From the NCBI RefSeq assembly GCF_023805255.1, contig NZ_JAMSCK010000001.1, positions 744,001 to 808,000 of the forward strand: a DNA stretch of 64,000 nucleotides. The letters are read 5' to 3'. The notes under the pieces were generated by a model. That model was given only the letters and a program-made list of their open reading frames with translations, did no database searches and was not told the DNA's origin. Below, in pieces: positions 35,534 through 43,469 of this stretch. The DNA comes from Gramella jeungdoensis. Lineage in GTDB: Bacteria > Bacteroidota > Bacteroidia > Flavobacteriales > Flavobacteriaceae. How positions within the stretch are numbered: position 1 is the stretch's first letter; every line of letters starts with the position of its first letter. Made by a program: the position numbers and the translations under genes.

Positions 35534-36772
35534 ATGAGTAAGGAATTGGGTAAATATTCGTTTGGTACCGGCGACAGATTCGGGAAAGAAGGTAAAGGGC
35601 AGCTCAAAGCGATCATTGAATTGAAAGAACTTGGAGTTGCAGTTACGCCTGTCTGGAATAAATCTGACCGGGAACATAAAACGGTAGGCAGCCAGCCTGA
35701 AAGTGTGGAAAAAGAAGCCAGGATCGCAGTTCGGGATTTAGATTTCCAGGATAATTTTCTGGTAGATGCCGATCATATAAACCTGGAAACGGTAAACAGG
35801 TATATAAATTCAAGCGATTTTTTTACCATTGATGTTGCTCAATACATCGGGAGAAAAGGAGAGCCGTCAGATGAAGAAAAATTCCTTGCTTTTTTTAAGA
35901 AGTATGAAGAAGGGATTCAGCTTACCAAAGATAAGTGGATCCTTTTCAAGTCTTCAGAAATAGAGAAGATGCTACATGCTTTCCTGTTTCCAATGAAGAA
36001 AGCTTCTGAAGTCTATTTTCATATAAAGGAAAATAAAAATGGAAAGTTCTTCACAGAAGTTTCCATAGATGAAGTTGAAGAGCCACAATCTCCGGCTCAG
36101 TTATTTTTCATTCTTGCTGCTCTCGCATTTTATGGGGTCCCGGTAAATACGATCGCTCCCAAATTCACCGGGAATTTTTATAAGGGCATAGATTACGAAG
36201 GTGATCTGGATCGTTTTAAAGAGGAATTTGAAGAGGATATACAGGTGTTGAAATTTGCAATTCAGGAATTTGATTTCCCTGAAAATCTTAAGCTGAGTGT
36301 TCATAGTGGAAGCGATAAATTTTCGATTTATCCGGTAATAAATAAACTGATCAAAAAGCATAATATCGGCCTTCACCTGAAAACAGCAGGAACTACCTGG
36401 CTTGAAGAAGCGATAGGCCTTGCTGAAAGTGAAGGTGATGCTTTTCGGTTCATAAAAGAATTATATGCTGAAGCCCTTCAGCGTTTCGAAGAGCTTACCG
36501 AAAACTATGCTGAGGTACTCGATATTGATACAGACCAGCTTCCCGGGCCAGATTCCTTTCAATCGGGTAGGGCTTTCGCGAACGCCTTACGTCATGAACA
36601 GGAGTCCGATCATTTTAATCCTCATTTCAGACAGCTCATGCATTGTGCCTATAAGATCGCAGGGGAAAGGAAGGAACAATTCTTTCCGTTGCTTGAAAAG
36701 AACAGGGCTGTGATAGAAGAGAGGGTAACCCACAATTTACTTCAAAGGCACTTAAAACCCTTATTTATTTGA
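35534..36772 (+). CDS. uxaE: Tagaturonate epimerase-like protein
   Basis: This 412-residue protein resembles the UxaE family, which epimerises D-tagaturonate to D-fructuronate. Visible features are GTGDRFGKEGKGQLKA, VTPVWNKSDREH, VDADHIN, FFTIDVAQYIG and LSVHSGSDKFSIYPVI, with several His/Asp residues able to bind metal. No signal peptide. It lies 13 bases after the SDR and closes the uxuA-SDR group. Together these three enzymes would convert tagaturonate to 2-keto-3-deoxygluconate without altronate. The assignment is from sequence resemblance plus context. Confidence 0.78.
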   Translation: MSKELGKYSFGTGDRFGKEGKGQLKAIIELKELGVAVTPVWNKSDREHKTVGSQPESVEKEARIAVRDLDFQDNFLVDADHINLETVNRYINSSDFFTIDVAQYIGRKGEPSDEEKFLAFFKKYEEGIQLTKDKWILFKSSEIEKMLHAFLFPMKKASEVYFHIKENKNGKFFTEVSIDEVEEPQSPAQLFFILAALAFYGVPVNTIAPKFTGNFYKGIDYEGDLDRFKEEFEEDIQVLKFAIQEFDFPENLKLSVHSGSDKFSIYPVINKLIKKHNIGLHLKTAGTTWLEEAIGLAESEGDAFRFIKELYAEALQRFEELTENYAEVLDIDTDQLPGPDSFQSGRAFANALRHEQESDHFNPHFRQLMHCAYKIAGERKEQFFPLLEKNRAVIEERVTHNLLQRHLKPLFI

Positions 36773-36788
36773 TTTTTTCGCGGGAAGG

Positions 36789-36825
36789 TACAGGATAGTG
36801 TCTCCGAAGGAGCAGGTTATATTTA
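36789..36825 (+). promoter_or_regulatory. Candidate TACAGGATAG-type promoter before DUF3826 gene
   Basis: TACAGGATAG (36789-36798), exactly 19 bases, then TATATTTA (36818-36825), a good -7 box. The ATG lies 22 bases further on. The upstream sequence GGAAGG directly before the motif is shared with the copy at 55438. Confidence 0.55.
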
Positions 36826-36847
36826 CATTCATTCCATATTTATAGAA

Positions 36848-37507
36848 ATGAAAAAAATATATCTCCTTCTGGTATTTATCTTTTGCCTTAACCTATCGGA
36901 AATCTATGCGCAAATCAAAACCGATCCTGATGACGTTTCACAACGGAGAGCTAAAAGCAACCAGGATCAGCAAGCCAAAGCAAAGGAATGGGTTGCTTCC
37001 CTTGAATTGAAAGATGAGGCAAGGATAACTCGCGTGGAGAATGTAATTACCACACATCTTATAGCTGTTAGAGACTGGCATAATTCCCATCCATATACTC
37101 AGGTTCCTGCAGGTATTAATCCGAAAACCGGTGATAAACTAAGTGAACTTGATAGAAGAATGATCGCTCATTCGGCCAAGCCCGATTCAATACACCAGAA
37201 CTTTATGGAAGGTCTGAGAAAAGACCTGAATGAAGAGCAAGTGATAGCCATTCTTGATAAATATACTGTAGGTAAAGTTGATTTTACCATGAAAGGTTAT
37301 CATGCTATCGTACCTGATCTCACCGATGAAGAAGCCCAACACATCAGGGGATTACTCGAAGAGGCGCGCGAGAGATCGGTGGATTATAAAAATATGGAAG
37401 AGATCTCTGCAATTTTTGAGATCTATAAAACCAAGGCTGAGAGCTATCTTAATTCCAATGGCAGGAACTGGCGTCAACTTTATAAGGATTTTGTAAATAA
37501 GAATTAG
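36848..37507 (+). CDS. DUF3826-family secreted protein
   Basis: This 219-residue protein has a signal peptide (1-21, ending EIYAQ). The rest matches the DUF3826 pattern of pectin loci: AKEWVASLELKDEARITRVENVITTHL (about 47-73), VRDWHNSHP and a C-terminal helix-rich part ending NGRNWRQLYKDFVNKN. It is predicted largely alpha-helical and periplasmic. No catalytic motif is recognised and the function is unknown. It starts a three-gene unit with an SDR and an FAH-family hydrolase, spaced by 8 and 10 bases, which is an odd pairing of a secreted protein with cytoplasmic enzymes. Confidence 0.78.
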   Translation: MKKIYLLLVFIFCLNLSEIYAQIKTDPDDVSQRRAKSNQDQQAKAKEWVASLELKDEARITRVENVITTHLIAVRDWHNSHPYTQVPAGINPKTGDKLSELDRRMIAHSAKPDSIHQNFMEGLRKDLNEEQVIAILDKYTVGKVDFTMKGYHAIVPDLTDEEAQHIRGLLEEARERSVDYKNMEEISAIFEIYKTKAESYLNSNGRNWRQLYKDFVNKN

Positions 37508-37515
37508 AAAGAAAC

Positions 37516-38295
37516 ATGAGATCAGAATTTAGCTTAAAAGGTAAAAATGTGATCATTACCGGTGGCGGCAGTGGTATAGGTGAAGCAATATCGAAGAAAT
37601 TTATAGCTCACGGAGCTCATGTGATTATTCTCGATTTAAATTCTGGAAAGGCCGAAAATTTACTTAATTCAGTTGCTGAAAAGTCCAGGCTGGAAATAGT
37701 TGCCTGTGACGTTTCAGATCATAAGGAAGTGAAAAATATTATCGATAAGATAGCTAAAAAACAGTCTATTGATATCCTTGTAAATAATGCAGGTATTGCC
37801 CACGTGGGTAATATTGAGAATACGGCTGAAGATGATTTTGATAAGATCTTCCAGGTAAATGTAAAAGGGGTTTACAACTGTTCGCAGGCAGTGGTTCCTC
37901 ATATGAAAAGAAATAAAGATGGGGTGATTCTCAATATGGCCAGTATCGCTTCTGTGGTGGGTATAGAAGATCGTTTTGCTTATTCGATGTCTAAGGGGGC
38001 CGTGCTTACAATGACCTATTCCCTTGCAAAAGATTATTTGAAAGATGGGATAAGATGTAATGCCATTTCGCCTGCCAGAGTGCATACACCTTTTGTGGAT
38101 GCTTTTATTAAAAAGAATTACCCGAACCAGATAGAAGAAAAATTTGAGGAGCTTTCTAAAACTCAGCCTTTAGGTCGGATGGGAAAACCGGAAGAAGTTG
38201 CCAGCCTGGCACTTTACCTGTGTTCAGATGAAGCTTCTTTTATTACTGGAACAAACTTCCCAATAGACGGAGGATTTATAAAACTTAACGGATAA
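37516..38295 (+). CDS. Short-chain dehydrogenase, probable deoxy-sugar-acid dehydrogenase
   Basis: This 259-residue classical SDR has GGGSGIGEAISKKF (cofactor), CDVSDH, NNAGIAHVG, catalytic Ser in NMASIAS and YSMSK. It lies directly before an FAH-family hydrolase. That pair recalls the last steps of non-phosphorylated L-rhamnose or L-fucose catabolism, where a 2-keto-3-deoxy acid is oxidised at C4 and then cleaved hydrolytically. The role is therefore inferred as 2-keto-3-deoxy-L-rhamnonate or L-fuconate dehydrogenase. An L-fucose isomerase-family gene downstream and GH78 further on make both sugars plausible. Confidence 0.8.
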   Translation: MRSEFSLKGKNVIITGGGSGIGEAISKKFIAHGAHVIILDLNSGKAENLLNSVAEKSRLEIVACDVSDHKEVKNIIDKIAKKQSIDILVNNAGIAHVGNIENTAEDDFDKIFQVNVKGVYNCSQAVVPHMKRNKDGVILNMASIASVVGIEDRFAYSMSKGAVLTMTYSLAKDYLKDGIRCNAISPARVHTPFVDAFIKKNYPNQIEEKFEELSKTQPLGRMGKPEEVASLALYLCSDEASFITGTNFPIDGGFIKLNG

Positions 38296-38305
38296 AACTT
38301 GAAAA

Positions 38306-39166
38306 ATGAAACTAATAAGATGTGGTGAGCCCGGGCAGGAATATCCTGGCGTAGAATTGGAAGATGGAACCCAGATAGATGTATCTGATTTTGGTTCAGA
38401 TTTCGACGAGGACTTTTTTGGAACTGACGGAATACAAAAACTGAAATCATGGCTTAAGAATAATAAGTCCCAAAACAAACTCGTTCCGGCTGGTACAAGG
38501 CTGGGACCACCTGTAAAAAGACCTTCAAAAATAATTTGTATCGGTCTAAATTATGCTAAACATGCCGAAGAAAGTGGTGCTACGGTTCCTGAAGAACCGG
38601 TGATATTCTTTAAGGCCACAAGTGCCATTGTGGGGCCAAATGATGACCTGATTATTCCAAAGAACAGTACAAAAACTGACTGGGAAGTGGAGCTTGGAAT
38701 CGTAATTGGTAAAAAGGCCAGTTATGTTTCAAAAGAAGAAGCAATGGACCATGTCGCCGGTTACGTTCTGCACAACGATTATAGTGAAAGGGAATTTCAA
38801 TTGGAAAGAGCAGGTCAATGGGTTAAAGGAAAGAGTTGTGATACTTTTGCTCCTATTGGGCCATATGTGGTTACCAAAGATGAAGTAAAGGATCCGCACA
38901 ACCTTAAGCTGTGGCTTAAACTGAATGGTGAGATCAAACAGCAAAGCAATACTTCAGATATGGTTTTTGATGTGCCTACCGTGGTGAGTTATCTTAGCCA
39001 GTTTATGAGTTTAATGCCTGGGGATATTATTTCAACCGGTACTCCTTTTGGAGTGGGAATGGGACTTAAACCGCAGCGGTATGTAAAACCTGGAGATGTG
39101 ATTGAACTGGGAATAGATGGTCTTGGTTCTTCTAAACAGGTAGCCCGGGCATGGCAGGAATCTTAG
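38306..39166 (+). CDS. Fumarylacetoacetate hydrolase (FAH)-family enzyme
   Basis: This 286-residue cytoplasmic protein of the FAH superfamily cleaves C-C bonds of 2,4-dioxo acids. It has a small N-terminal domain (1-70) and the FAH core with ICIGLNYAKHAEESG, metal ligands in DWEVELGIVIG and HNDYSERE, then GKSCDTFAPIGPYVV and ISTGTPFGVGMG. Members beside sugar-acid SDRs act on 2,4-diketo-3-deoxy-L-fuconate or -L-rhamnonate, giving pyruvate plus lactate; this is the favoured reading. Ureidoglycolate lyase-like annotation is possible but does not fit the context. Confidence 0.87.
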   Translation: MKLIRCGEPGQEYPGVELEDGTQIDVSDFGSDFDEDFFGTDGIQKLKSWLKNNKSQNKLVPAGTRLGPPVKRPSKIICIGLNYAKHAEESGATVPEEPVIFFKATSAIVGPNDDLIIPKNSTKTDWEVELGIVIGKKASYVSKEEAMDHVAGYVLHNDYSEREFQLERAGQWVKGKSCDTFAPIGPYVVTKDEVKDPHNLKLWLKLNGEIKQQSNTSDMVFDVPTVVSYLSQFMSLMPGDIISTGTPFGVGMGLKPQRYVKPGDVIELGIDGLGSSKQVARAWQES

Positions 39167-39185
39167 GTATTTTACGCCAAGGAGG

Positions 39186-39222
39186 TACAGGATAGTTTTT
39201 GCCGGTTTTAATAATAAGTTTG
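39186..39222 (+). promoter_or_regulatory. Candidate TACAGGATAG-type promoter before DapA-family aldolase gene
   Basis: TACAGGATAG (39186-39195), 19 bases, then TAAGTTTG (39215-39222), a perfect -7 box. The aldolase ATG (39257) follows 34 bases later. This is the clearest of the six copies. Confidence 0.6.
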
Positions 39223-39256
39223 ATAGTGAACAAAAAATCAAGCAATATTCAAGCTT

Positions 39257-40222
39257 ATGGACCGGAATTCAGAAAAAAACCAGTTTAGAGGGATTATTCC
39301 TCCAATGATAACCCCACTCCTCAATGAGGATGAACTTGATTTCGAGGGGCTGGGCAAGTTGATAAATCATATTGTAGTAGGAGGAGTTCATGGTATTTTT
39401 ATTTTAGGTACAACCGGAGAGTCTACCAGTTTACCTTATCCTATAAGACATCGCCTCGTTGAAGAAACCTGTAATCTGGTAAAGAAGAGAGTTCCGATCC
39501 TTGTAGGGATTACCGATACCGCAGTTTCCGAAAGTTTAAAACTAGCCCAAACTGCAAAATATTCTGGAGCTTCTGCCCTTGTAGCGGCTCCTCCTTATTA
39601 TTTCAATCTTGGACAACCTGAGCTCATCGAATATTATGAGTATCTGGCAGACAGACTTCCATTACCGTTATTCCTTTATAATATGCCTTCTCATACTAAG
39701 ATCAATATTGAGCCGGAGACGGTAAAGAAACTTTCAGAACATGAGAATATCATTGGTCTAAAAGATAGTTCGGGGAATACAGCGTATTTCAATAAGCTTC
39801 TTTTCCATATGAAAGATGATCCGGGTTTTTCTCTTTTTGTTGGACCGGAAGAAATTATGGCTGAGACTGTTCTGCTTGGCGGGCACGGAGGTGTAAACGG
39901 TGGGGCTAATATGTTTCCTGAATTATATGTAAAGCTTTATGATGCGGCGGTAACTGGGGATATTAAAAAAGTAAGGGAACTCCACGCTCTAGTAATGAAT
40001 ATATCAGCTGGTCTTTATTCTTTAGGAAAATTTGGTTCCAGTTATTTAAAAGGCTTGAAGTGTGCTTTGCATCTTTTGGGAATTTGTAACGACTACATGT
40101 CTTCCCCTTTAAATAAATTTAGAAAAGAGGAGAAAAGCAGACTGGTTGTTAATCTTGAGGAAATACAAAAGAAACTCCAGGCAAGTAAAATTCTGACACA
40201 GAACAAAAAGAAAGACCAGTAG
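39257..40222 (+). CDS. DapA-family aldolase (2-keto-3-deoxy acid aldolase candidate)
   Basis: This 321-residue class I aldolase has the dihydrodipicolinate-synthase fold. Schiff-base Lys169 (IIGLKDSSGN), Tyr141 (LFLYNMPSHT) and the pyruvate-binding GTTGEST (51-57) are present. The window has no other lysine biosynthesis gene, and the position among sugar genes suggests cleavage of a 2-keto-3-deoxy acid such as KDG or 2-keto-3-deoxy-L-rhamnonate into pyruvate and an aldehyde. No KdgK or KdgA is present, so this could handle KDG from uxuA. Its stop is followed at once by the symporter ATG. Confidence 0.82.
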   Translation: MDRNSEKNQFRGIIPPMITPLLNEDELDFEGLGKLINHIVVGGVHGIFILGTTGESTSLPYPIRHRLVEETCNLVKKRVPILVGITDTAVSESLKLAQTAKYSGASALVAAPPYYFNLGQPELIEYYEYLADRLPLPLFLYNMPSHTKINIEPETVKKLSEHENIIGLKDSSGNTAYFNKLLFHMKDDPGFSLFVGPEEIMAETVLLGGHGGVNGGANMFPELYVKLYDAAVTGDIKKVRELHALVMNISAGLYSLGKFGSSYLKGLKCALHLLGICNDYMSSPLNKFRKEEKSRLVVNLEEIQKKLQASKILTQNKKKDQ

Positions 40223-41725
40223 ATGGATTTGCCAGTAATTGACCTTCTAGTATTTATAATTTATCTGGCAGCTATTCTATTCTTCGGGATTTCTTTTTAT
40301 TTCAAAAAAGGAAGAACCACAGATGATTATATGGTAGGGGGGCAGAAGTTACCTTCCTGGGCCATAGGAATGTCAATTTTCGCCACATTTGTAAGCAGTA
40401 TAAGTTTTCTGGCTCTGCCGGGAAAAGCCTATTTAAGTAACTGGAACAGTTTTGTATTTAGCCTCTCGATTCCCTTCGCAGCTCTCGTCGCAGTTAAATT
40501 CTTTGTGCCTCTTTATAGAAGTATTCAAAGCCAGTCTGCTTATTATTATCTGGAAGAGCGCTTTGGCTCCTGGGCAAGAAATTATGCGTCTATATGCTAT
40601 TTACTTACCCAGCTTGCCAGAATGGGAACCATCCTCTATCTGCTTGCTTTACCAACCAATGCGTTACTGGGCTGGGATATCAGCAGTATCATCATTTTTA
40701 CAGGAGTATTTGTAATCATCTATGCGGCCATGGGAGGTATTGAAGCCGTTATATGGACCGATGCCATTCAGGGAATAGTTCTTATTTCGGGTGCCCTGGC
40801 ATGTCTTGTGATTATTTTGATATCCATGCCCGACGGTCCCGGCCAGATAATTGAAGTGGGGCAGGAATTCGATAAATTCAGTCTGGGGAGTTTTGGAGCC
40901 GACCTGACTCGGGAAACTTTCTGGGTGATCTTTATTTACGGACTCTTTATCAACCTTCAGAATTTCGGGATAGATCAGAATTATGTGCAGCGTTACATGA
41001 GTGCACGAACCGAAAAAGAAGCCAAGAAATCTACCTGGATGGGAAGTCTTCTCTATATTCCGGTTTCTTTACTATTCTTCATGATCGGGACGGCTCTTTT
41101 TGCCTATTATTATGTTCAGCCTGGTCTGTTGCCGGAAAATTTACAGGACATCACCGAAGCGGACAGGATTTTCCCTTATTTTATAGTTACAGAATTGCCA
41201 AAGGGGATCACCGGTTTACTCATCGCCTCGATCTTTGCTGCCGGGATGAGTACGATATCTACCAGTATTAACAGCTCCTCTACGGTGATTCTGACCGATT
41301 TCTTTAAGACATACTCTAAAAGAAAAGTTTCAAGTAAGACAGAATTCAGGGTACTGGCCACCGCCGGAGTCATTATGGGAGTTTTAAGTATTCTCGTTTC
41401 TCTGGCAATGACCTCGGTAAAGAGTGCACTGGATGCATGGTGGGCACTTTCTTCAGTCTTCAGCGGAGGAGTACTCGGTCTTTTCTTACTGGGTTTCTTT
41501 TCCAGAAAAATAAAACAAATCGAAGCGGGGATAGCGGTCATTATAGGAATACTGGTGATCGCCTGGATGAGCATGACGCCGGTTTTTCTCACTTCAGATG
41601 AATGGATCAGTTTCAGGAATCCGCTTCACACGAATCTTACAATAGTCATAGGGACAACGGTGATCTTTTTGACGGGTTTCCTGCTTCACCTGTTGTCTCG
41701 TGGAAAAAATAAAGCACTAAATTAA
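40223..41725 (+). CDS. Sodium/solute symporter (SSS family) 3
   Basis: This 500-residue inner-membrane protein has about 13 hydrophobic segments. Motifs of the SSS family are RTTDDYMVGGQKLPSWAIG, FATFVSSISFLALPG, GGIEAVIWTDAIQG and GISTISTSINSSSTVI-like GMSTISTSINSSST. It belongs to a different branch from the two pentose symporters. It follows the aldolase gene with no gap and precedes the L-fucose isomerase-family gene by 11 bases, so it may import L-fucose, a related deoxy sugar or a uronate. The cargo is inferred from neighbours only. Confidence 0.88.
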   Translation: MDLPVIDLLVFIIYLAAILFFGISFYFKKGRTTDDYMVGGQKLPSWAIGMSIFATFVSSISFLALPGKAYLSNWNSFVFSLSIPFAALVAVKFFVPLYRSIQSQSAYYYLEERFGSWARNYASICYLLTQLARMGTILYLLALPTNALLGWDISSIIIFTGVFVIIYAAMGGIEAVIWTDAIQGIVLISGALACLVIILISMPDGPGQIIEVGQEFDKFSLGSFGADLTRETFWVIFIYGLFINLQNFGIDQNYVQRYMSARTEKEAKKSTWMGSLLYIPVSLLFFMIGTALFAYYYVQPGLLPENLQDITEADRIFPYFIVTELPKGITGLLIASIFAAGMSTISTSINSSSTVILTDFFKTYSKRKVSSKTEFRVLATAGVIMGVLSILVSLAMTSVKSALDAWWALSSVFSGGVLGLFLLGFFSRKIKQIEAGIAVIIGILVIAWMSMTPVFLTSDEWISFRNPLHTNLTIVIGTTVIFLTGFLLHLLSRGKNKALN

Positions 41726-41736
41726 AATACACTATT

Positions 41737-43446
41737 ATGAATGCCAGGTTACTTTCTCAGGATATTAAACCAAATACTTCAAAGGCAGTGATCGGGGTTT
41801 TTGCACCCTGTGACCCGAGGATTGATGAACAAAGCAGAGAGCGATGTAAAAATTTGGTGAAACATGTAGCTGAATCTTTATCAGGAAAAATAAAGTTTCC
41901 GGATGCTTCCAGTGCAGAAGTAGTATATTCAGACGTGCTGGTGGATCTAGAACCCCAGGCCGATCTTGTTGCGAAGCAGTTTTTGGAGGCGGGTGTGAAC
42001 ATACTGGTTTGTATTCCGGATACCTGGTCTTTTCCGCAGCTTACAACAATTTCGCTGCTTTCTCATTTTCCGAAGGATATCCCGATCAATTTCACAACTG
42101 GTAATAGTGCAACACGTCCGGGCGTTGTATACACCCATGCCACAAACGGAGCTATTGCTCAATACGGGAAATTATCCCATATCAATATCGGGAAATGGCC
42201 TGAAACAGGCCAGCATCCTGAAATGAGCGACGATACCTTAGAGTCTTTGGTAGACTGGTGTTATGCCGCTGCTACTTTTCAGGGATTAAAAGGAAAGCGT
42301 GTAGTGGTTTTCGGGCATGATTCCATGGGGATGGAAACTGCTTTACCCCATGTAATGGAAACCAGGAATAATTTTGGAATAGAGATCACCAGGCTGGATA
42401 TGAAACTCCTGGCCGATATGCTTCAAAAGGAATCCTATGATAAAGAAGAGCTTCAGAGATTAAAGACCTGGCTATTTTCACATGCCAGAGAACGTATTGA
42501 GCTTCCTGAAGAGAAAGATGAACAATTACTTGAGAAGAGTCTGGCCCTCTATCTAATCGTTCGGGATCTTATGAAAGAGATCGATGCGGTAGGCGGCGGT
42601 TTTATGAGTCAGCTTGAGTGGGGATCAGATGCCCGCGGAATTCAGCTGCCAGTGGCAGATATCATGGAATCTTTATTCAATTCAACTTTTGATCATAATG
42701 GAGAGAAAGAAGTGATCCCATTTGCTACCGAAGCCGATGTACAGGGTTTATTAACCCAGCTTTTTATGACCTGGCTGTCTGGTGGAAATCCGCCTTTATT
42801 CATGGATTTCAGAAAAGCATATGGCTCTGAAGATGCTAAAGAACTTGCTAAAAAGCATAACTATGAGTCTAAGAAAGGTGAAAAATGGACAGAAAAAGGT
42901 TTTGTGGACGGTGTGAATTCAGGCTCGGCATCCTTTAACTGGGCAGCTAAGCCTGAAGCTTCAGAAAAGGATATAATGAGTAAAATAAGCTTTCCAAAGG
43001 CAGTGGATTATTTTTTCTATTTAGGGAATTCTGTGCATTTCGTTTCACCCGGAGAAATTAAAGGAATTGCAGCAAGGCTTTCCTATTCATCCTTAAGTGG
43101 GATGTTTTCCATGCTTTGGGATGAAACCGAAACCGTGGAATTGCCCGAGGATATTGCTAAAGAGGTCTGTGCAGGAGCAAACCCAACCTGGCCACATACT
43201 TTTGTGGTTCCAAGATATGCTTCCATGCTGGAATATAAACAATATGCTCCGGCTAATCATTTTCATATGACATGGGACCTCAATCCTGCACGTTTGCAAT
43301 ACTGGATGGATTTCACTAATACCCTCTCATTAACACCATGGCAGGAAAGACCTCGGTTTATCGAGAGCAAGGACAGGCCGCTTCCTTTGGTATATATATT
43401 AAACGGGGGAGAGGAAAGAACGAAGATTAAACTGGCGGGCAGGTAA
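41737..43446 (+). CDS. L-fucose isomerase-family protein
   Basis: This 569-residue protein has the three-domain layout of FucI: N-terminal domain with VIGVFAPCDPRIDEQSRERC, a middle Rossmann-like part (GKRVVVFGHDSMGMETALPHV) and a C-terminal domain with acidic metal-binding residues (FATEADVQGLLTQLF) and a late His-rich segment (PANHFHMTWDLNPAR). FucI converts L-fucose to L-fuculose and accepts D-arabinose. No fuculokinase or fuculose-phosphate aldolase lies in the window. The gene is followed after 23 bases by a GH28, so the sugar released locally may be pectin-derived; a different aldose substrate is possible. Confidence 0.85.
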   Translation: MNARLLSQDIKPNTSKAVIGVFAPCDPRIDEQSRERCKNLVKHVAESLSGKIKFPDASSAEVVYSDVLVDLEPQADLVAKQFLEAGVNILVCIPDTWSFPQLTTISLLSHFPKDIPINFTTGNSATRPGVVYTHATNGAIAQYGKLSHINIGKWPETGQHPEMSDDTLESLVDWCYAAATFQGLKGKRVVVFGHDSMGMETALPHVMETRNNFGIEITRLDMKLLADMLQKESYDKEELQRLKTWLFSHARERIELPEEKDEQLLEKSLALYLIVRDLMKEIDAVGGGFMSQLEWGSDARGIQLPVADIMESLFNSTFDHNGEKEVIPFATEADVQGLLTQLFMTWLSGGNPPLFMDFRKAYGSEDAKELAKKHNYESKKGEKWTEKGFVDGVNSGSASFNWAAKPEASEKDIMSKISFPKAVDYFFYLGNSVHFVSPGEIKGIAARLSYSSLSGMFSMLWDETETVELPEDIAKEVCAGANPTWPHTFVVPRYASMLEYKQYAPANHFHMTWDLNPARLQYWMDFTNTLSLTPWQERPRFIESKDRPLPLVYILNGGEERTKIKLAGR

Positions 43447-43469
43447 GTCTCGATTAATGAAATAAGGAT

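Noticed and set aside
39257-40222. DapA-type gene as true dihydrodipicolinate synthase
   Set aside because: No lysine or cell-wall genes are nearby and it is co-transcribed with a sugar symporter and isomerase; a sugar-acid aldolase is more plausible.
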